Program-made: the position numbers and the translations under genes
The notes under the pieces: model-generated
What the model was told of the DNA's origin: nothing
Databases searched by the model: none
What the model saw: only the letters and a program-made list of their open reading frames with translations
In this document: positions 52,486 through 61,314 of the stretch, in pieces
Layout: every line of letters starts with the position of its first letter
How positions within the stretch are numbered: position 1 is the first letter of the stretch
Assembly: GCA_963708795.1 (NCBI GenBank)
Contig: CAVPUH010000006.1
Span: forward strand, 434,001-498,000
DNA from: DAIQRJ01 sp963708795
GTDB taxonomy: Bacteria; Actinomycetota; Actinomycetes; Propionibacteriales; DAIQRJ01
Reading direction: 5' to 3'
DNA: 64,000 nt

Positions 52486-53483
52486 GCGCCGACCTCGCTC
52501 ATCAGCACGACCCGACCCTCGTCCTTCGACAGCTGCGCCGCCTCGGCGATCAGCAGCGCGGCCAGCGCGTCGGCTCCGGAACACGGGCTGGGCGCCCGGC
52601 CGGCGGCGACCTCGCAGAATGCGGCGAGTTCGTCCCGGTACGCGATCTCGAAGCGCTGGGTGAAATGGGGATAGCCGGTGCCGGCAGGCCAGGCGACCCC
52701 GGCCTCCACGCTGCGCACCGGGGTGGCCTCGTCCAGTCCGACCGCTACCGTCCCGAGACTGCCGTGGACCTCCATGCGGACGTCGTAGCCCGCGCCGTTG
52801 TAACGCGTGGCGCCCACGAACGCCTGGGTGCCGTCGTCGAGCGTGAGCAAGGACGTCGCGGTGTCGACGTCGCCCGCGGCGCTGAAGAACGCCTCGCCGC
52901 GATTGCCGCCCTGGGCGAACACCGACACGACCTCGCGTCCGGTGACCCAGCGGACCACATCGAAGTCGTGGACGTTGCAGTCCCGGAAGATGCCGCCCGA
53001 GTTCGGGATGTAGTCCGCGTGCGGTGGCGCCGGGTCGTAGGTGCAGGCCCAGATCGTGTGCAGCCAGCCGAGCTCGCCTGACTGTGCGGCCGCGCGAGCC
53101 GCCGTGTAGCCCGGGTCGAAGCGGCGCTGGAAGCCGACGTGCAGGGGGACGCCGGCGGCGTCGAGGGCCGCGATCACGGCTCGTGTCCCGGCCACGTCGG
53201 AGGCGAGCGGCTTCTCGCAGAACACCGGCACTCCGGCCGCTGCGGCGCGAGCGAGCAGCGCCGCGTGCTCGGACGTCGGCGCCGCGATCACGAGCCCGTC
53301 GAGCCCCGCGTCCAGGAGCGTGTCGACCGTGGGCGTGGTGGTCGATCCGTGGGCGTCGGCCAACTGCTTCGCCCGCACCTCGTCGAGATCGGTGACGAGC
53401 ACGTCGTCGACCAGGGGCAGGGTGGCGAGCGTGCTGGCGTGGACGGATCCGATCCGCCCCGCGCCGATCAGGCCGATACGCAT
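52482..53483 (-). CDS. iolG: Gfo/Idh/MocA dehydrogenase, probable inositol 2-dehydrogenase
   Basis: NAD(P)-dependent oxidoreductase of 333 aa; by context it oxidises myo- or scyllo-inositol to inosose, the first step of the pathway. The Rossmann loop is RIGLIGAGRIGSVHA; the catalytic Lys is in PVFCEKPLASDVAG. DCNVHDFDVVRWVTG carries the Asp/His pair. The ATG at 53483 has a GAGGAG ribosome site and starts the operon. The iolG symbol is by pathway position. Confidence 0.85.
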   Translation of the reverse strand: MRIGLIGAGRIGSVHASTLATLPLVDDVLVTDLDEVRAKQLADAHGSTTTPTVDTLLDAGLDGLVIAAPTSEHAALLARAAAAGVPVFCEKPLASDVAGTRAVIAALDAAGVPLHVGFQRRFDPGYTAARAAAQSGELGWLHTIWACTYDPAPPHADYIPNSGGIFRDCNVHDFDVVRWVTGREVVSVFAQGGNRGEAFFSAAGDVDTATSLLTLDDGTQAFVGATRYNGAGYDVRMEVHGSLGTVAVGLDEATPVRSVEAGVAWPAGTGYPHFTQRFEIAYRDELAAFCEVAAGRAPSPCSGADALAALLIAEAAQLSKDEGRVVLMSEVGA

Positions 53484-53528
53484 CGGCGGTCTCCTCGAAG
53501 ATGAGAGGGGTGAGGTGGGCCGTCGTTC

Positions 53529-53557
53529 AGTCTGCTCAGCGCCCACGGAACCGTCAA
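53529..53557 (-). promoter_or_regulatory. Promoter of the inositol operon
   Basis: Minus-strand TTGACG (53552-53557), a 17-bp spacer and CAGACT (53529-53534) lie about 45 bp before the first gene. The 16-bp palindrome abuts the -35 side. Confidence 0.55.
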
Positions 53558-53559
53558 AT

Positions 53560-53575
53560 CTTTGTCAGGACAAAG
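53560..53575. promoter_or_regulatory. Probable GntR/IolR operator
   Basis: CTTTGTCAGGACAAAG is a perfect 7-bp inverted repeat around AG, next to the -35 of the inositol operon and 57 bp before the GntR gene. The inner TGTCCTGACA fits the C. glutamicum IolR motif as I recall it (KGWCHTRACA). Confidence 0.65.
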
Positions 53576-53620
53576 TCACCATCCGGTCATGTGTGGCGCT
53601 GGGTTTCTCTCCGTTGCCAC

Positions 53621-53626
53621 TAGCGT
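53621..53626 (+). promoter_or_regulatory. -10 box (TAGCGT) of the GntR gene
   Basis: TAGCGT ends 6 bases before the ATG at 53633, another leaderless-type arrangement. Confidence 0.5.
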
Positions 53627-53632
53627 GCCGTC

Positions 53633-54457
53633 ATGGCGTCGCAGCGATCGAACGGGGGCGACGACCCGCTTGCGGACGGGTCGTGGGGAGCACCGCCGAC
53701 GCCGTCGACCGGACCCTTCGATCCCGTCCACGAACTGCGCGTCGACCGTGGCAGCGAGACGCCGCTGTACCTCCAGATCGCCCGGCAGCTCGAAGAGGCG
53801 ATCGTCACCGGTCGGCTCCCGCCGGGTGAGCGCATCCCGAACGAACTCGACCTCGTCGACGATCTCGGGCTGTCGCGACCCACGCTGCGCCAGGCCATCG
53901 CCTACCTGGTGGACAAGGGGCTCGTCGTCCGCAAACGCGGGGTCGGCACGCAGGTCGTCATGTCGCAGGTCCGCCGCCCGCTCCAGCTCTCCAGCCTCTA
54001 CGACGACCTCACCTCCGCTGGTCAGCGACCCACGACGAAGGTCCTCGCGCTCGAGACCGTCGCCAGTGACGAGACCGTCGCCGAGGCGCTCGGGCTGACC
54101 CCGGGTGAGCCGGTCGTGCGCGTGCGGCGACTGCGGTCCGCGGCAGCCGAACCGATCGCGGTGATGACCAACTACCTGCCCCGCGACCTGGCCGCGTTCG
54201 ACGAGGTCTCGCTGGCCACCCACGGCCTCTACGCCCTGCTCCGTCGGGCCGGCGTGCATCTGAAGGTCGCCAGTCAGACGATCGGCGCCGCCAGCGCGGA
54301 CGCAGAACAGGCCGGGCTGCTGCACGAACCGAGAGGCGCAGCCCTGCTCACCATGACCCGGACCGCATTCGACGACACCGGGATGGCCGTCGAACACGGT
54401 CGGCACGTGTACCGCGCGAGCCGCTACAGCTTCGAACTCACGCTCGTCGAGCGGTGA
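53633..54457 (+). CDS. GntR/HutC-type regulator, probable repressor of the inositol operon
   Basis: A 274-aa transcription factor. A polar N-terminus (about 1-38) precedes a winged helix-turn-helix (LYLQIARQLEEAIVTGRLPP, then GLSRPTLRQAIAYLVDKGLV). A C-terminal UTRA effector domain follows (about 115-270, YASRYSFEL-like RASRYSFELTLVER at the end). It diverges from iolG across a 149-bp gap with a palindromic operator. Its likely ligand is an inositol catabolite, in line with IolR of C. glutamicum. The gene end overlaps the downstream ROK gene by 20 bp on the other strand. Confidence 0.85.
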   Translation: MASQRSNGGDDPLADGSWGAPPTPSTGPFDPVHELRVDRGSETPLYLQIARQLEEAIVTGRLPPGERIPNELDLVDDLGLSRPTLRQAIAYLVDKGLVVRKRGVGTQVVMSQVRRPLQLSSLYDDLTSAGQRPTTKVLALETVASDETVAEALGLTPGEPVVRVRRLRSAAAEPIAVMTNYLPRDLAAFDEVSLATHGLYALLRRAGVHLKVASQTIGAASADAEQAGLLHEPRGAALLTMTRTAFDDTGMAVEHGRHVYRASRYSFELTLVER

Positions 54458-55461
54458 CGCTGTTGGCCGGGCGCGGGCGGCGGCGTACCCGGCGGAACAG
54501 CCCGGCGTTCTGGCGAGCGAGGTCCGCCGCGCCGACCATGCCCGCGTCGGGTCCGAGCGTCGCGCGCAGGATCCTGGCCTCCGGCCGGAACCCCCGCCCC
54601 GCCAGCGTGTGCCGGTAGGTGTTGCGGGCCGGGCCGAGGAACAGGTCGCCGGCTTCGCACACACCGCCGCCGATGACGAAGGTGCCGGGGTCGAAGGCCG
54701 ACGCGAGGTTCGCCAGGCCGAGCCCGAGCCAGTGACCGATCTCGCCGAGCAGTTCGACCGCCAACGGGTCGCCGTCCTTCGCTGCCTGGGTGACGAGCGG
54801 GCCGGTCAGCGGCGGACGGCTCGCCACCGGCGCGGCGCAGCAGTTCGGCAGCCACGGGCGAGCGCACCTCGCACAGCTCCCGAGCCTCGCGCACGAGGGC
54901 GTTCCCGCTCGCGTACTGCTCCCAGCAGCCGCGGTTGCCGCACTCGCACCGACGGCCGTCCGGCACGATCGCCATGTGCCCGTACTCGCCGGCGATGCCG
55001 AACCGGCCGCGCAGCAGCTCACCGTCGTGCACGAAGGCACCGCCGATGCCGGTGCCGAGGGTGACGCACACGAGGTGCGTCTCGCCTTGCGCGGCGCCGA
55101 ACCGCCACTCCGCCCAGGCTGCGGCATTGGCGTCGTTCTCCACCACCACCGGGAGCCGGACCCGGCGCCGGACCGCGTCCTGCAGGGGTTCGTGCCGCCA
55201 CGCGAGATGCGGTGAGAACAGCACCGACGAGCCGGTGACGTCGATCCATCCGGCCGCGCCGATCCCGATCGCGCTCACGTCGTAGCGGGACCGGAGCTCG
55301 CTCACCACCTCGGCGATGGTGTCCTCGGTGGCCCGGGCGGAGGTGCCGGGGGTGTCGCGGCGGATCTTCTCGACCACGTTGCCGTCGGGATCGACGACGC
55401 CGGCGGCCACCTTCGTGCCGCCGATGTCGACGCCGATCGTGAGTGCGTTGACGAGAGCCAC
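54438..55461 (-). CDS. ROK-family sugar kinase (frame break near 54820)
   Basis: Expected product is 340 aa, glucokinase-like. The ATP motif is ALTIGVDIGGTKVAAGVV. The substrate motif is VVVENDANAAAWAEWRFG with a catalytic Asp. VTLGTGIGGAFV and the ROK zinc motif CECGNRGCWE follow. The C-terminal part (GDPLAVELLGEIGHWL, GTFVIGGGV) is in a second frame; deleting one base in GAGCCGTCC (54817-54822) restores AGGERPPLTGPLVTQAA. Length is 3n+1. It is a paralogue of its neighbour 5 bp upstream, so the pair arose by duplication. Confidence 0.82.
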
Positions 55462-55466
55462 CGCGA

Positions 55467-56444
55467 TCAGGCGATCCGGGCGAGGTCGCCGGCACCGGCG
55501 AGCCCGGCCAGGTCGAGGGTGGCGCGCTCGATCGCGAGCACGGGCCGGTATCCGCGTCCGGTCAGTTGCCGGCCGAACGCCTCCCGGGCCGGGCCGAGCA
55601 GGAGGTCGCCCGCTTCGGCGACACCGCCGGCGATGACGACCAGTTCCGGGTCGAGGATGGCCGCCACGCTGGCGATGCCCTCCCCGAGCCAACGGCCCAG
55701 GTCCTCGAGCAGTTCGGCCGCCGCCGGGTCGCCGTGCGTGGCGGCCTCGGTGACCATCCCACCGGTGATGTCGGCGGCGTCGCCCCCGGCGAGATCGAGC
55801 ATGGCACCCGCCTTCGGCGATCCGCTCGCCGCGAGCGCACGGGCCTCACGTACGAGGGCGGTCCCGCTCGCATAGACCTCCCAGCACCCACGGTTGCCGC
55901 ATCCGCACCGGTGGCCGTCGGGAACCACGCGCATGTGCCCGACCTCCCCGCCGATGCCGAAGGATCCGCGGTAGAGGGCACCGTCGGCCACGATGCCGCC
56001 GCCGAGTCCGGTGCCGACCGTGACCATCAGCATGTCGTCGACCTCGGCGCCGGTGCCGAACACGAACTCGCCCCAGGCCGCGGCGTTGGCGTCGTTCTCG
56101 ACCACCACGGGCAGGCCGATCTCGGCCGCGACGAGGTCGCGCAGGGGCGCGTTGCGCCACACGATGTTCGGCGCGAACAGCACCGTGGCGCGCTCGGCGT
56201 CGATGTACCCGGCCGCGGCTATCCCGACCGCGGCCACCTCGTCGCCACCCTCGGCCCGCAACTGCTTCGTGAGGTCGACGACGGCCGCGACGATGCTCTC
56301 GGTCGTGGTGTCGGGGGTCTCCACCCGGCTCGTCTGCACGACCGTGCCGTCGAGTCTGACCAGCCCGCCGGCGATCTTGGTGCCGCCGACGTCGATCCCG
56401 ATGGTCAGGGCGTCGCCGTACCGCCGCACCGGTGCGTTCGTCAT
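55467..56444 (-). CDS. ROK-family glucokinase-like sugar kinase
   Basis: A 325-aa intact ROK kinase. N-terminal ALTIGIDVGGTKIAGGLV (ATP), VVVENDANAAAWGEFVFG (catalytic Asp), VTVGTGLGGGIV, zinc motif CGCGNRGCWE and a C-terminal VVIAGGVAEAGDLLLGPA are present. It is followed 5 bp later by its close paralogue. Both could phosphorylate glucose or an inositol-related sugar; sequence does not separate these. Confidence 0.9.
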   Translation of the reverse strand: MTNAPVRRYGDALTIGIDVGGTKIAGGLVRLDGTVVQTSRVETPDTTTESIVAAVVDLTKQLRAEGGDEVAAVGIAAAGYIDAERATVLFAPNIVWRNAPLRDLVAAEIGLPVVVENDANAAAWGEFVFGTGAEVDDMLMVTVGTGLGGGIVADGALYRGSFGIGGEVGHMRVVPDGHRCGCGNRGCWEVYASGTALVREARALAASGSPKAGAMLDLAGGDAADITGGMVTEAATHGDPAAAELLEDLGRWLGEGIASVAAILDPELVVIAGGVAEAGDLLLGPAREAFGRQLTGRGYRPVLAIERATLDLAGLAGAGDLARIA

Positions 56445-56523
56445 CTGTGTTCCGCTCGCTCTCGTCTGTCCGATGGGTGGTCCAGGGCGATCGGGGGTGC
56501 CGTCGACCCGACGCCCGCACTCG

Positions 56524-56964
56524 CTACTGCCGTTCCACGTGGCCCTTGAGACCGGCGAGGGCCGCGTCGATGACCATCTTGGCCGCTCGCCGCTTCATCA
56601 ACCCGATCATCGGAATGGAGAGGTCGACGGCGAGCGCGTAGGTCACCTCGGTCGTATCGCCGCCGGCCGGGGTCAGGACGTACGAGCCGTCGAGTGCAGC
56701 CAGGATCCTGCCCTTCACCAACGTCCAGTGCACGCTCCGGTCGGCATCCCAGGTGTAGGCCAGCGTGTAGGTGTCGGAGAGGATGCCCGACTCCATCGTG
56801 AAGGTCACCTCGGCCGGCCTGCCGTCGCTCTCGAACCGCGAGACGACCTCGGCCGCGCCCGGCTGACCCGTCCATTCCCCGTAGTGCTCGACGTCGGCGA
56901 TGACGTCCATGATCGCGGCCGCGGAGGCGCCCATGACCATCGAACGGGACGTGCTGTCGGCCAT
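56524..56964 (-). CDS. SRPBCC (START-like) protein
   Basis: A 146-aa hydrophobic-pocket protein of the polyketide cyclase/SRPBCC type. The N-terminal STRSMVMGASAAAIMDVIADVEHYGEW and the C-terminal helix MIGLMKRRAAKMVIDAALAGL are typical. The likely role is lipid binding or transfer. The ATG at 56964 is used; upstream in-frame codons lack a start with a ribosome site. It diverges from the acyl-CoA ligase gene, as Rv2185c sits near fadD15, so a lipid link is likely. Confidence 0.82.
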   Translation of the reverse strand: MADSTSRSMVMGASAAAIMDVIADVEHYGEWTGQPGAAEVVSRFESDGRPAEVTFTMESGILSDTYTLAYTWDADRSVHWTLVKGRILAALDGSYVLTPAGGDTTEVTYALAVDLSIPMIGLMKRRAAKMVIDAALAGLKGHVERQ

Positions 56965-57152
56965 CGCGGCGGGGCTCCTCGCTGACGTCTCCGAGCCGCG
57001 CGGCGCGGATCGGACGGTCCGGACCACGACACGGTAGCCGCCGGGCGAGGTGCTGTGACGTGGGCCACCTGACGGTACGGTTCAGCTCTTACCCGGCTGC
57101 CTGTCCGGCCGTGCTACCCGGCCGGCTCCGACGAGACCGAAGGACCCGAACC

Positions 57153-58964
57153 GTGCGCGAGTTCAGCAATCCCGGCAGCTCTCCGCTGGTCATCGACGAC
57201 ACGGCGACGCTGACGGACGCGATCGTCGACAACGCGGCCCAGATCCCGAACCGGGTGGTCCTGGCGCGCGCCGTCGACGGTGGCTGGCAGGACGTGACCG
57301 CCCGGGAGTTCCACGCCCAGGTCGCGGCGGTGGCGAAGGGGCTGATCGCGGCCGGGGTCGAGGCCGGTTCGCGGGTGGCGCTGCTGTCGCGCACGCGGTA
57401 CGAGTGGACGCTCGTCGACTACGCGATCTGGTACGCCGGAGCGGTCACCGTGCCGGTCTACGAGACGTCCTCGCCCGACCAGATCCGATGGATCCTGCAG
57501 GACGCCGACTGCGTGTTCGCGGTGGTCGAACTCCCCCAGCACGCCGCGTCGCTCGACAAGGTGCGGGCGGACGTGCCCGGGCTCCGCGACGTCCTCGTCA
57601 TCGACAACGGCGCCGTCGACGCTCTCGTCGAGTCCGGCGCTGGCATCGGCGACGACGTGCTCGAGCAGCGGCGATCCGGCGTCCGGGCCGACGACACCGC
57701 AACGATCATCTACACCTCAGGGACGACCGGACGGCCGAAAGGCTGCCTGCTGACCCATCGGAACTTCATGGGCGAGTTGACCGCGGCCATGCAGCATGTG
57801 CCCGAGGTGTTCCAGCCAGGGTCGTCGACGCTGCTCTTCCTCCCGCTCGCCCATGTGTTCGCGCGCATCCTCGAGGTCGCCACGATGATGGGTGGGCTCC
57901 GCCTCGGCCATTCGCCGTCGATCGCCAACGTGGCCGCCGACCTCGCGTCGTTCAAGCCGACCTTCATCCTGGGGGCGCCGCGGGTGTTCGAGAAGGTCTA
58001 CAACACCGCGTCGAACAAGGCCACCGCCGACGGAAAGGGCCGCATCTTCACCATGGCCAGCGAGGCGGCCGTGGCCTGGAGTACCGCGATCAGTGAGAAC
58101 CGCAAGCCCGGTCTGGGAGTTCGTGCCAAGCACGCCGTGTTCGACCGGCTCGTGTACTCCAAGTTCCGGGCCGCTCTCGGTGGCCGGCTCGTCTACGCCA
58201 TCTCGGGAAGCGCCCCGCTGGCGTCACGGACCGCCCACTTCTATGCCGGCGTCGGCGTCGAGATCATCGAGGGGTGGGGCCTCACGGAGACCACGGCCGC
58301 CGCCACCGTCAATCGCATCGGCGCCACGAAGGTGGGAACGGTCGGGCCGCCGCTGCCCTGGACGAGTGTGCGGATCGAGGACGACGGCGAGCTCGCGGTG
58401 AAGGGTCCGCAGATCTTCGCGGGCTACCTCGGCCACGACGAGGCCACCGCCGAGGTGATGACCGACGACGGGTGGTTCCGCACCGGCGACATCGGCAGCA
58501 TCGACGACGACGGCTACGTGACGATCACCGGACGCAAGAAGGAGATCATCGTCACCGCGGGCGGCAAGAACGTGTCGCCGTCCCAGCTCGAGGAGATCAT
58601 CGGCAACCACCCGCTGGTCGCTCAGGCGATGGTCGTCGGCGATGGGCAGCCGTTCGTCGCCGCGCTGGTGACCCTCGATCCCGACGGAGTCGGCTTCTGG
58701 AGCAGCCAGCAGGGCAAGACCGGCGGCATCGACGAACTCGTCTCCGACCCCGATCTGCGGGCCGAGATCGAGACGGCGATCGCGGTTGCGAACGACTCGG
58801 TCTCGCGGGCGGAGTCGATCCGCAAGTTCGAGATCCTGCCGGGCGAGTGGACTGTGGAGACCGGCGAGCTGACGCCTAGCTTCAAGCTCAAGCGCCGTGT
58901 CGTGAACGAGCAGTGCGCGGACGTCATCGAGCGGCTCTTCGTCGACGATCGGCCGCGCGACTGA
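57153..58964 (+). CDS. Long-chain fatty acid-CoA ligase (FadD15-like)
   Basis: Activates fatty acids to acyl-CoA via acyl-AMP. The 603-aa product has the AMP-binding P-loop IIYTSGTTGRPKGCLL (about 190), LPLAHVFARILEV, YAISGSAPLASRT, EGWGLTETTAAATVN, the hinge GWFRTGDIG and GRKKEIIVTAGGKNVSP (catalytic Lys near the C-terminus). The GTG at 57153 has a GAAGGA ribosome site; earlier in-frame codons lack one. By neighbourhood it equals Rv2187. Confidence 0.93.
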   Translation: MREFSNPGSSPLVIDDTATLTDAIVDNAAQIPNRVVLARAVDGGWQDVTAREFHAQVAAVAKGLIAAGVEAGSRVALLSRTRYEWTLVDYAIWYAGAVTVPVYETSSPDQIRWILQDADCVFAVVELPQHAASLDKVRADVPGLRDVLVIDNGAVDALVESGAGIGDDVLEQRRSGVRADDTATIIYTSGTTGRPKGCLLTHRNFMGELTAAMQHVPEVFQPGSSTLLFLPLAHVFARILEVATMMGGLRLGHSPSIANVAADLASFKPTFILGAPRVFEKVYNTASNKATADGKGRIFTMASEAAVAWSTAISENRKPGLGVRAKHAVFDRLVYSKFRAALGGRLVYAISGSAPLASRTAHFYAGVGVEIIEGWGLTETTAAATVNRIGATKVGTVGPPLPWTSVRIEDDGELAVKGPQIFAGYLGHDEATAEVMTDDGWFRTGDIGSIDDDGYVTITGRKKEIIVTAGGKNVSPSQLEEIIGNHPLVAQAMVVGDGQPFVAALVTLDPDGVGFWSSQQGKTGGIDELVSDPDLRAEIETAIAVANDSVSRAESIRKFEILPGEWTVETGELTPSFKLKRRVVNEQCADVIERLFVDDRPRD

Positions 58965-59000
58965 CGGCTACGACGCCGCGACGCTCACCCCCGCGGCCGC

Positions 59001-60158
59001 TCAGAGCTCCAGCAGCCGGGCCATGGTGTCGTGCACGTGCCGCCACGTCCACTCGCGCTCGACCCACTCACGGCCGGCGCGTCCCATCCGCCCGGCGCGC
59101 TCCGGGTCGGTCAGCAGCTCGATGGCGGCCGTCGCCACGGCTCCGACGTCATTCGGGTCGACCACCACGCCGGTGACGCCGTCCTGCACGGTGTCGACCG
59201 CCCCACCCGAGCGGCCAACGATCACCGGGAGACCACACGCGGACGCCTCGAGGAAGACGATGCCGAGGCCTTCCACCTCCAGTCCGCCCCGCCGGTCGCG
59301 GCACGGCATGGCGAAGACGTCGGCTGCGGCGAAGAACTCGGGTGTCTGCTCGTGCCGGACGCCGCCGGTGAACACGACCCGATCGGTGACGCCCAGCCTG
59401 GCCGCTGCCGCGCGGAGTGCACGGTCGTCGCCCGGCCCGGTGATCACCAGTCGCGCGGCCGGCAGCTTGGAGACCACCGCCGGCCAGGCCGCCACCAAGG
59501 TGTCCTGTCCCTTGCGAGGGGTGAGCCGGGCGATGCAGGTCAGGACCGGCGCGTCCGGGGGGATGCCCAGCCGCCGGCGGACGGCGCCGTCACCGGTGGC
59601 CGGGTGGAAGTCCGAGGTGTCGACGCCGGGCGGCATGCGCTCCATGCGCGCGGCGGCTTCGGGCGTGAGCGAGGCGGCGATGACGCGGCGCGTGTACTCG
59701 CCGAGGTAGGTCACTGTGTCGCAGTCCTCCCCGATGCGCCGCAGCGCCGCTCGCGCTCCGGGAACACGGGCCCACCAGAGTTCGTGCCCGTGGGTGATCC
59801 CGACGGCCCGGCGCGCGCCGGCGGCCCGCAACGACGCGGCGAGCAACCCCAGTGGAGCCGCGGCGCCGAACACCACCCGGTCGCAGCCGTGGGCGGTGAA
59901 CGCGTCGACCACGCGTCGGCGGACGGCCGGAGACGGGACCAGGACCGTGGTCGGGTCCCGCACGATCCGATACGGCTGGGCGGCGTCGAACCGCTGTTGT
60001 GCCGCGTCACCGCGCTCGCCGGCGGTGTGTCGGCCCGCGCGGGATGCGTAGACGACAAGGCGCTCGGCCGGGATCCCGCCGGCGATCGTCGCGAGGAACG
60101 TCTCGATGCCGCCCTGACGTGGCGGGAAGTCGTTCGTGACGATCATGACGCGGCTCAT
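59001..60158 (-). CDS. pimB: GT4 glycosyltransferase, PimB'-like mannosyltransferase
   Basis: GT-B enzyme; by synteny (Rv2188c) and sequence it adds the second mannose to phosphatidyl-inositol mannoside at the membrane. The 385-aa product shows VTNDFPPRQGGIETFL at the start, ITHGHELWWARVPGARAALR, PPGVDTSDFHPATGD and the donor site region MPCRDRRGGLEVEGLGIVFLEASACGLP with the EX7E motif. The ATG at 60158 overlaps the lipoprotein stop. Substrate assignment is inferred from family. Confidence 0.85.
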   Translation of the reverse strand: MSRVMIVTNDFPPRQGGIETFLATIAGGIPAERLVVYASRAGRHTAGERGDAAQQRFDAAQPYRIVRDPTTVLVPSPAVRRRVVDAFTAHGCDRVVFGAAAPLGLLAASLRAAGARRAVGITHGHELWWARVPGARAALRRIGEDCDTVTYLGEYTRRVIAASLTPEAAARMERMPPGVDTSDFHPATGDGAVRRRLGIPPDAPVLTCIARLTPRKGQDTLVAAWPAVVSKLPAARLVITGPGDDRALRAAAARLGVTDRVVFTGGVRHEQTPEFFAAADVFAMPCRDRRGGLEVEGLGIVFLEASACGLPVIVGRSGGAVDTVQDGVTGVVVDPNDVGAVATAAIELLTDPERAGRMGRAGREWVEREWTWRHVHDTMARLLEL

Positions 60159-61303
60159 TCGCGCCAGTCTGACAGTCGGTGGCGGTACCGGTCCTCGAGC
60201 CGGGCCCGGTTCACCCCGACCGGCCACCGGCCGTCCGGGCGATCGGCCTCCGACCAGCATCGGTACCACGAGATCAGGCCGGGCATCCCCAGCTGGTCGA
60301 CCAGGAGGGAGACCGCCAGCCAGGCGAGGTCGTAGGCAGGGTCGGCGTCGGCGTCGGCGAAGGCCTCGTCGTCCGGCAGACTCGGCGGCGGGCGCGGGCC
60401 GGACCGGATCGACGCCCGTGCGGCGGCGCGGAGCTCGTCGGTGAGGTCGAGGGTGTCCGCTGAGATGAACTCGGCGAGTCCTTCACGCAGCCAGCGCGGC
60501 GCTCGATCGGCGGCCGCACCGGCGCTCCGGGCGCAGAGGTCGCCCACGACGTGCACCACTTCGTGGGTGAGCACGCTGGCCGTGACCTGCCCCGCGGCGC
60601 CGGGGACATCGGGCGCGACGACGATCGTCAACGGCCCGGGTCCGCGCACCCGGGTGCTGGTCGCCACCGCTCGACCCGGCGCGGCGAGCGCCTCGACCTC
60701 GGCGGCGTCGCGGGCGACCACGACCGCGAGGCCGAGCGGGCTCGGGAGATCTCGCCAGACGCCGAGCACCCGCTGCACGGACTCCTCCGCGATTCGAGCG
60801 AGTCGGACGACGGAGTCCGCCGGCGCGAGCACGAGCGCGTGCGTCGTGCGGTGCACGACCGATGGCGACGTGCTCGACCGCCAGAACGCCGAGCGGGGCG
60901 TGAGCCGGTCGGGATCGGCCGGAAGTCTGAAGCTCCACGTGACATCGAGTCCGTTTGGTAAGGCGCCGGTGAGGCTCTCCGTCACCTCGCCGGCTGCGGC
61001 CGTCGACATCCGGTAGCGCGACGCTCCGAGCGCGGTCAACGTGGCGAAGGCGGCTTCGGCACGCGATCGCCCGGCGGGCGTAGGTGCGTCGACAGCCGCC
61101 AGGTAGCCGGGCATATCCCTCCGGCGGACAGCGGCGGCCTGATCGTCGATCGAGGGCCTCGTGGTGATCGCCGTAGTAGTCGTGGGCACGGGAGGAGCGG
61201 ATGTAGCCGGCGTGCCGGGGGCTCGATCACAGGCGACCGTGAACGACGAGAGCGCTGCCAGGCCGGTCAGGCCGAGCAGCGCTCGTCGGTCGAGTGGAGA
61301 CAT
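60155..61303 (-). CDS. Lipoprotein with HExxH motif (putative gluzincin)
   Basis: A 382-aa exported protein. The N-terminal RR-containing signal (SPLDRRALLGLTGLAALSS) ends in a lipobox-like TVAC; Cys is near residue 25. A Thr-rich linker follows. The C-terminal half has TASVLTHEVVHVVGD (HEVVH) and the distal Glu in RWLREGLAEFISAD, the arrangement of peptidase-MA-like gluzincins. It lies between pimB' and the NlpC/P60 gene on one strand, the place of Rv2189c. Substrate unknown; an envelope protease role is inferred. Confidence 0.78.
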   Translation of the reverse strand: MSPLDRRALLGLTGLAALSSFTVACDRAPGTPATSAPPVPTTTTAITTRPSIDDQAAAVRRRDMPGYLAAVDAPTPAGRSRAEAAFATLTALGASRYRMSTAAAGEVTESLTGALPNGLDVTWSFRLPADPDRLTPRSAFWRSSTSPSVVHRTTHALVLAPADSVVRLARIAEESVQRVLGVWRDLPSPLGLAVVVARDAAEVEALAAPGRAVATSTRVRGPGPLTIVVAPDVPGAAGQVTASVLTHEVVHVVGDLCARSAGAAADRAPRWLREGLAEFISADTLDLTDELRAAARASIRSGPRPPPSLPDDEAFADADADPAYDLAWLAVSLLVDQLGMPGLISWYRCWSEADRPDGRWPVGVNRARLEDRYRHRLSDWRE

Positions 61304-61314
61304 CAGGGGCTCGA

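Noticed and set aside
45239..56444. Recent horizontal transfer of the inositol block
   Set aside because: GC content and codon style look like the flanks, and there are no mobile-element genes, tRNA or direct repeats at the edges.
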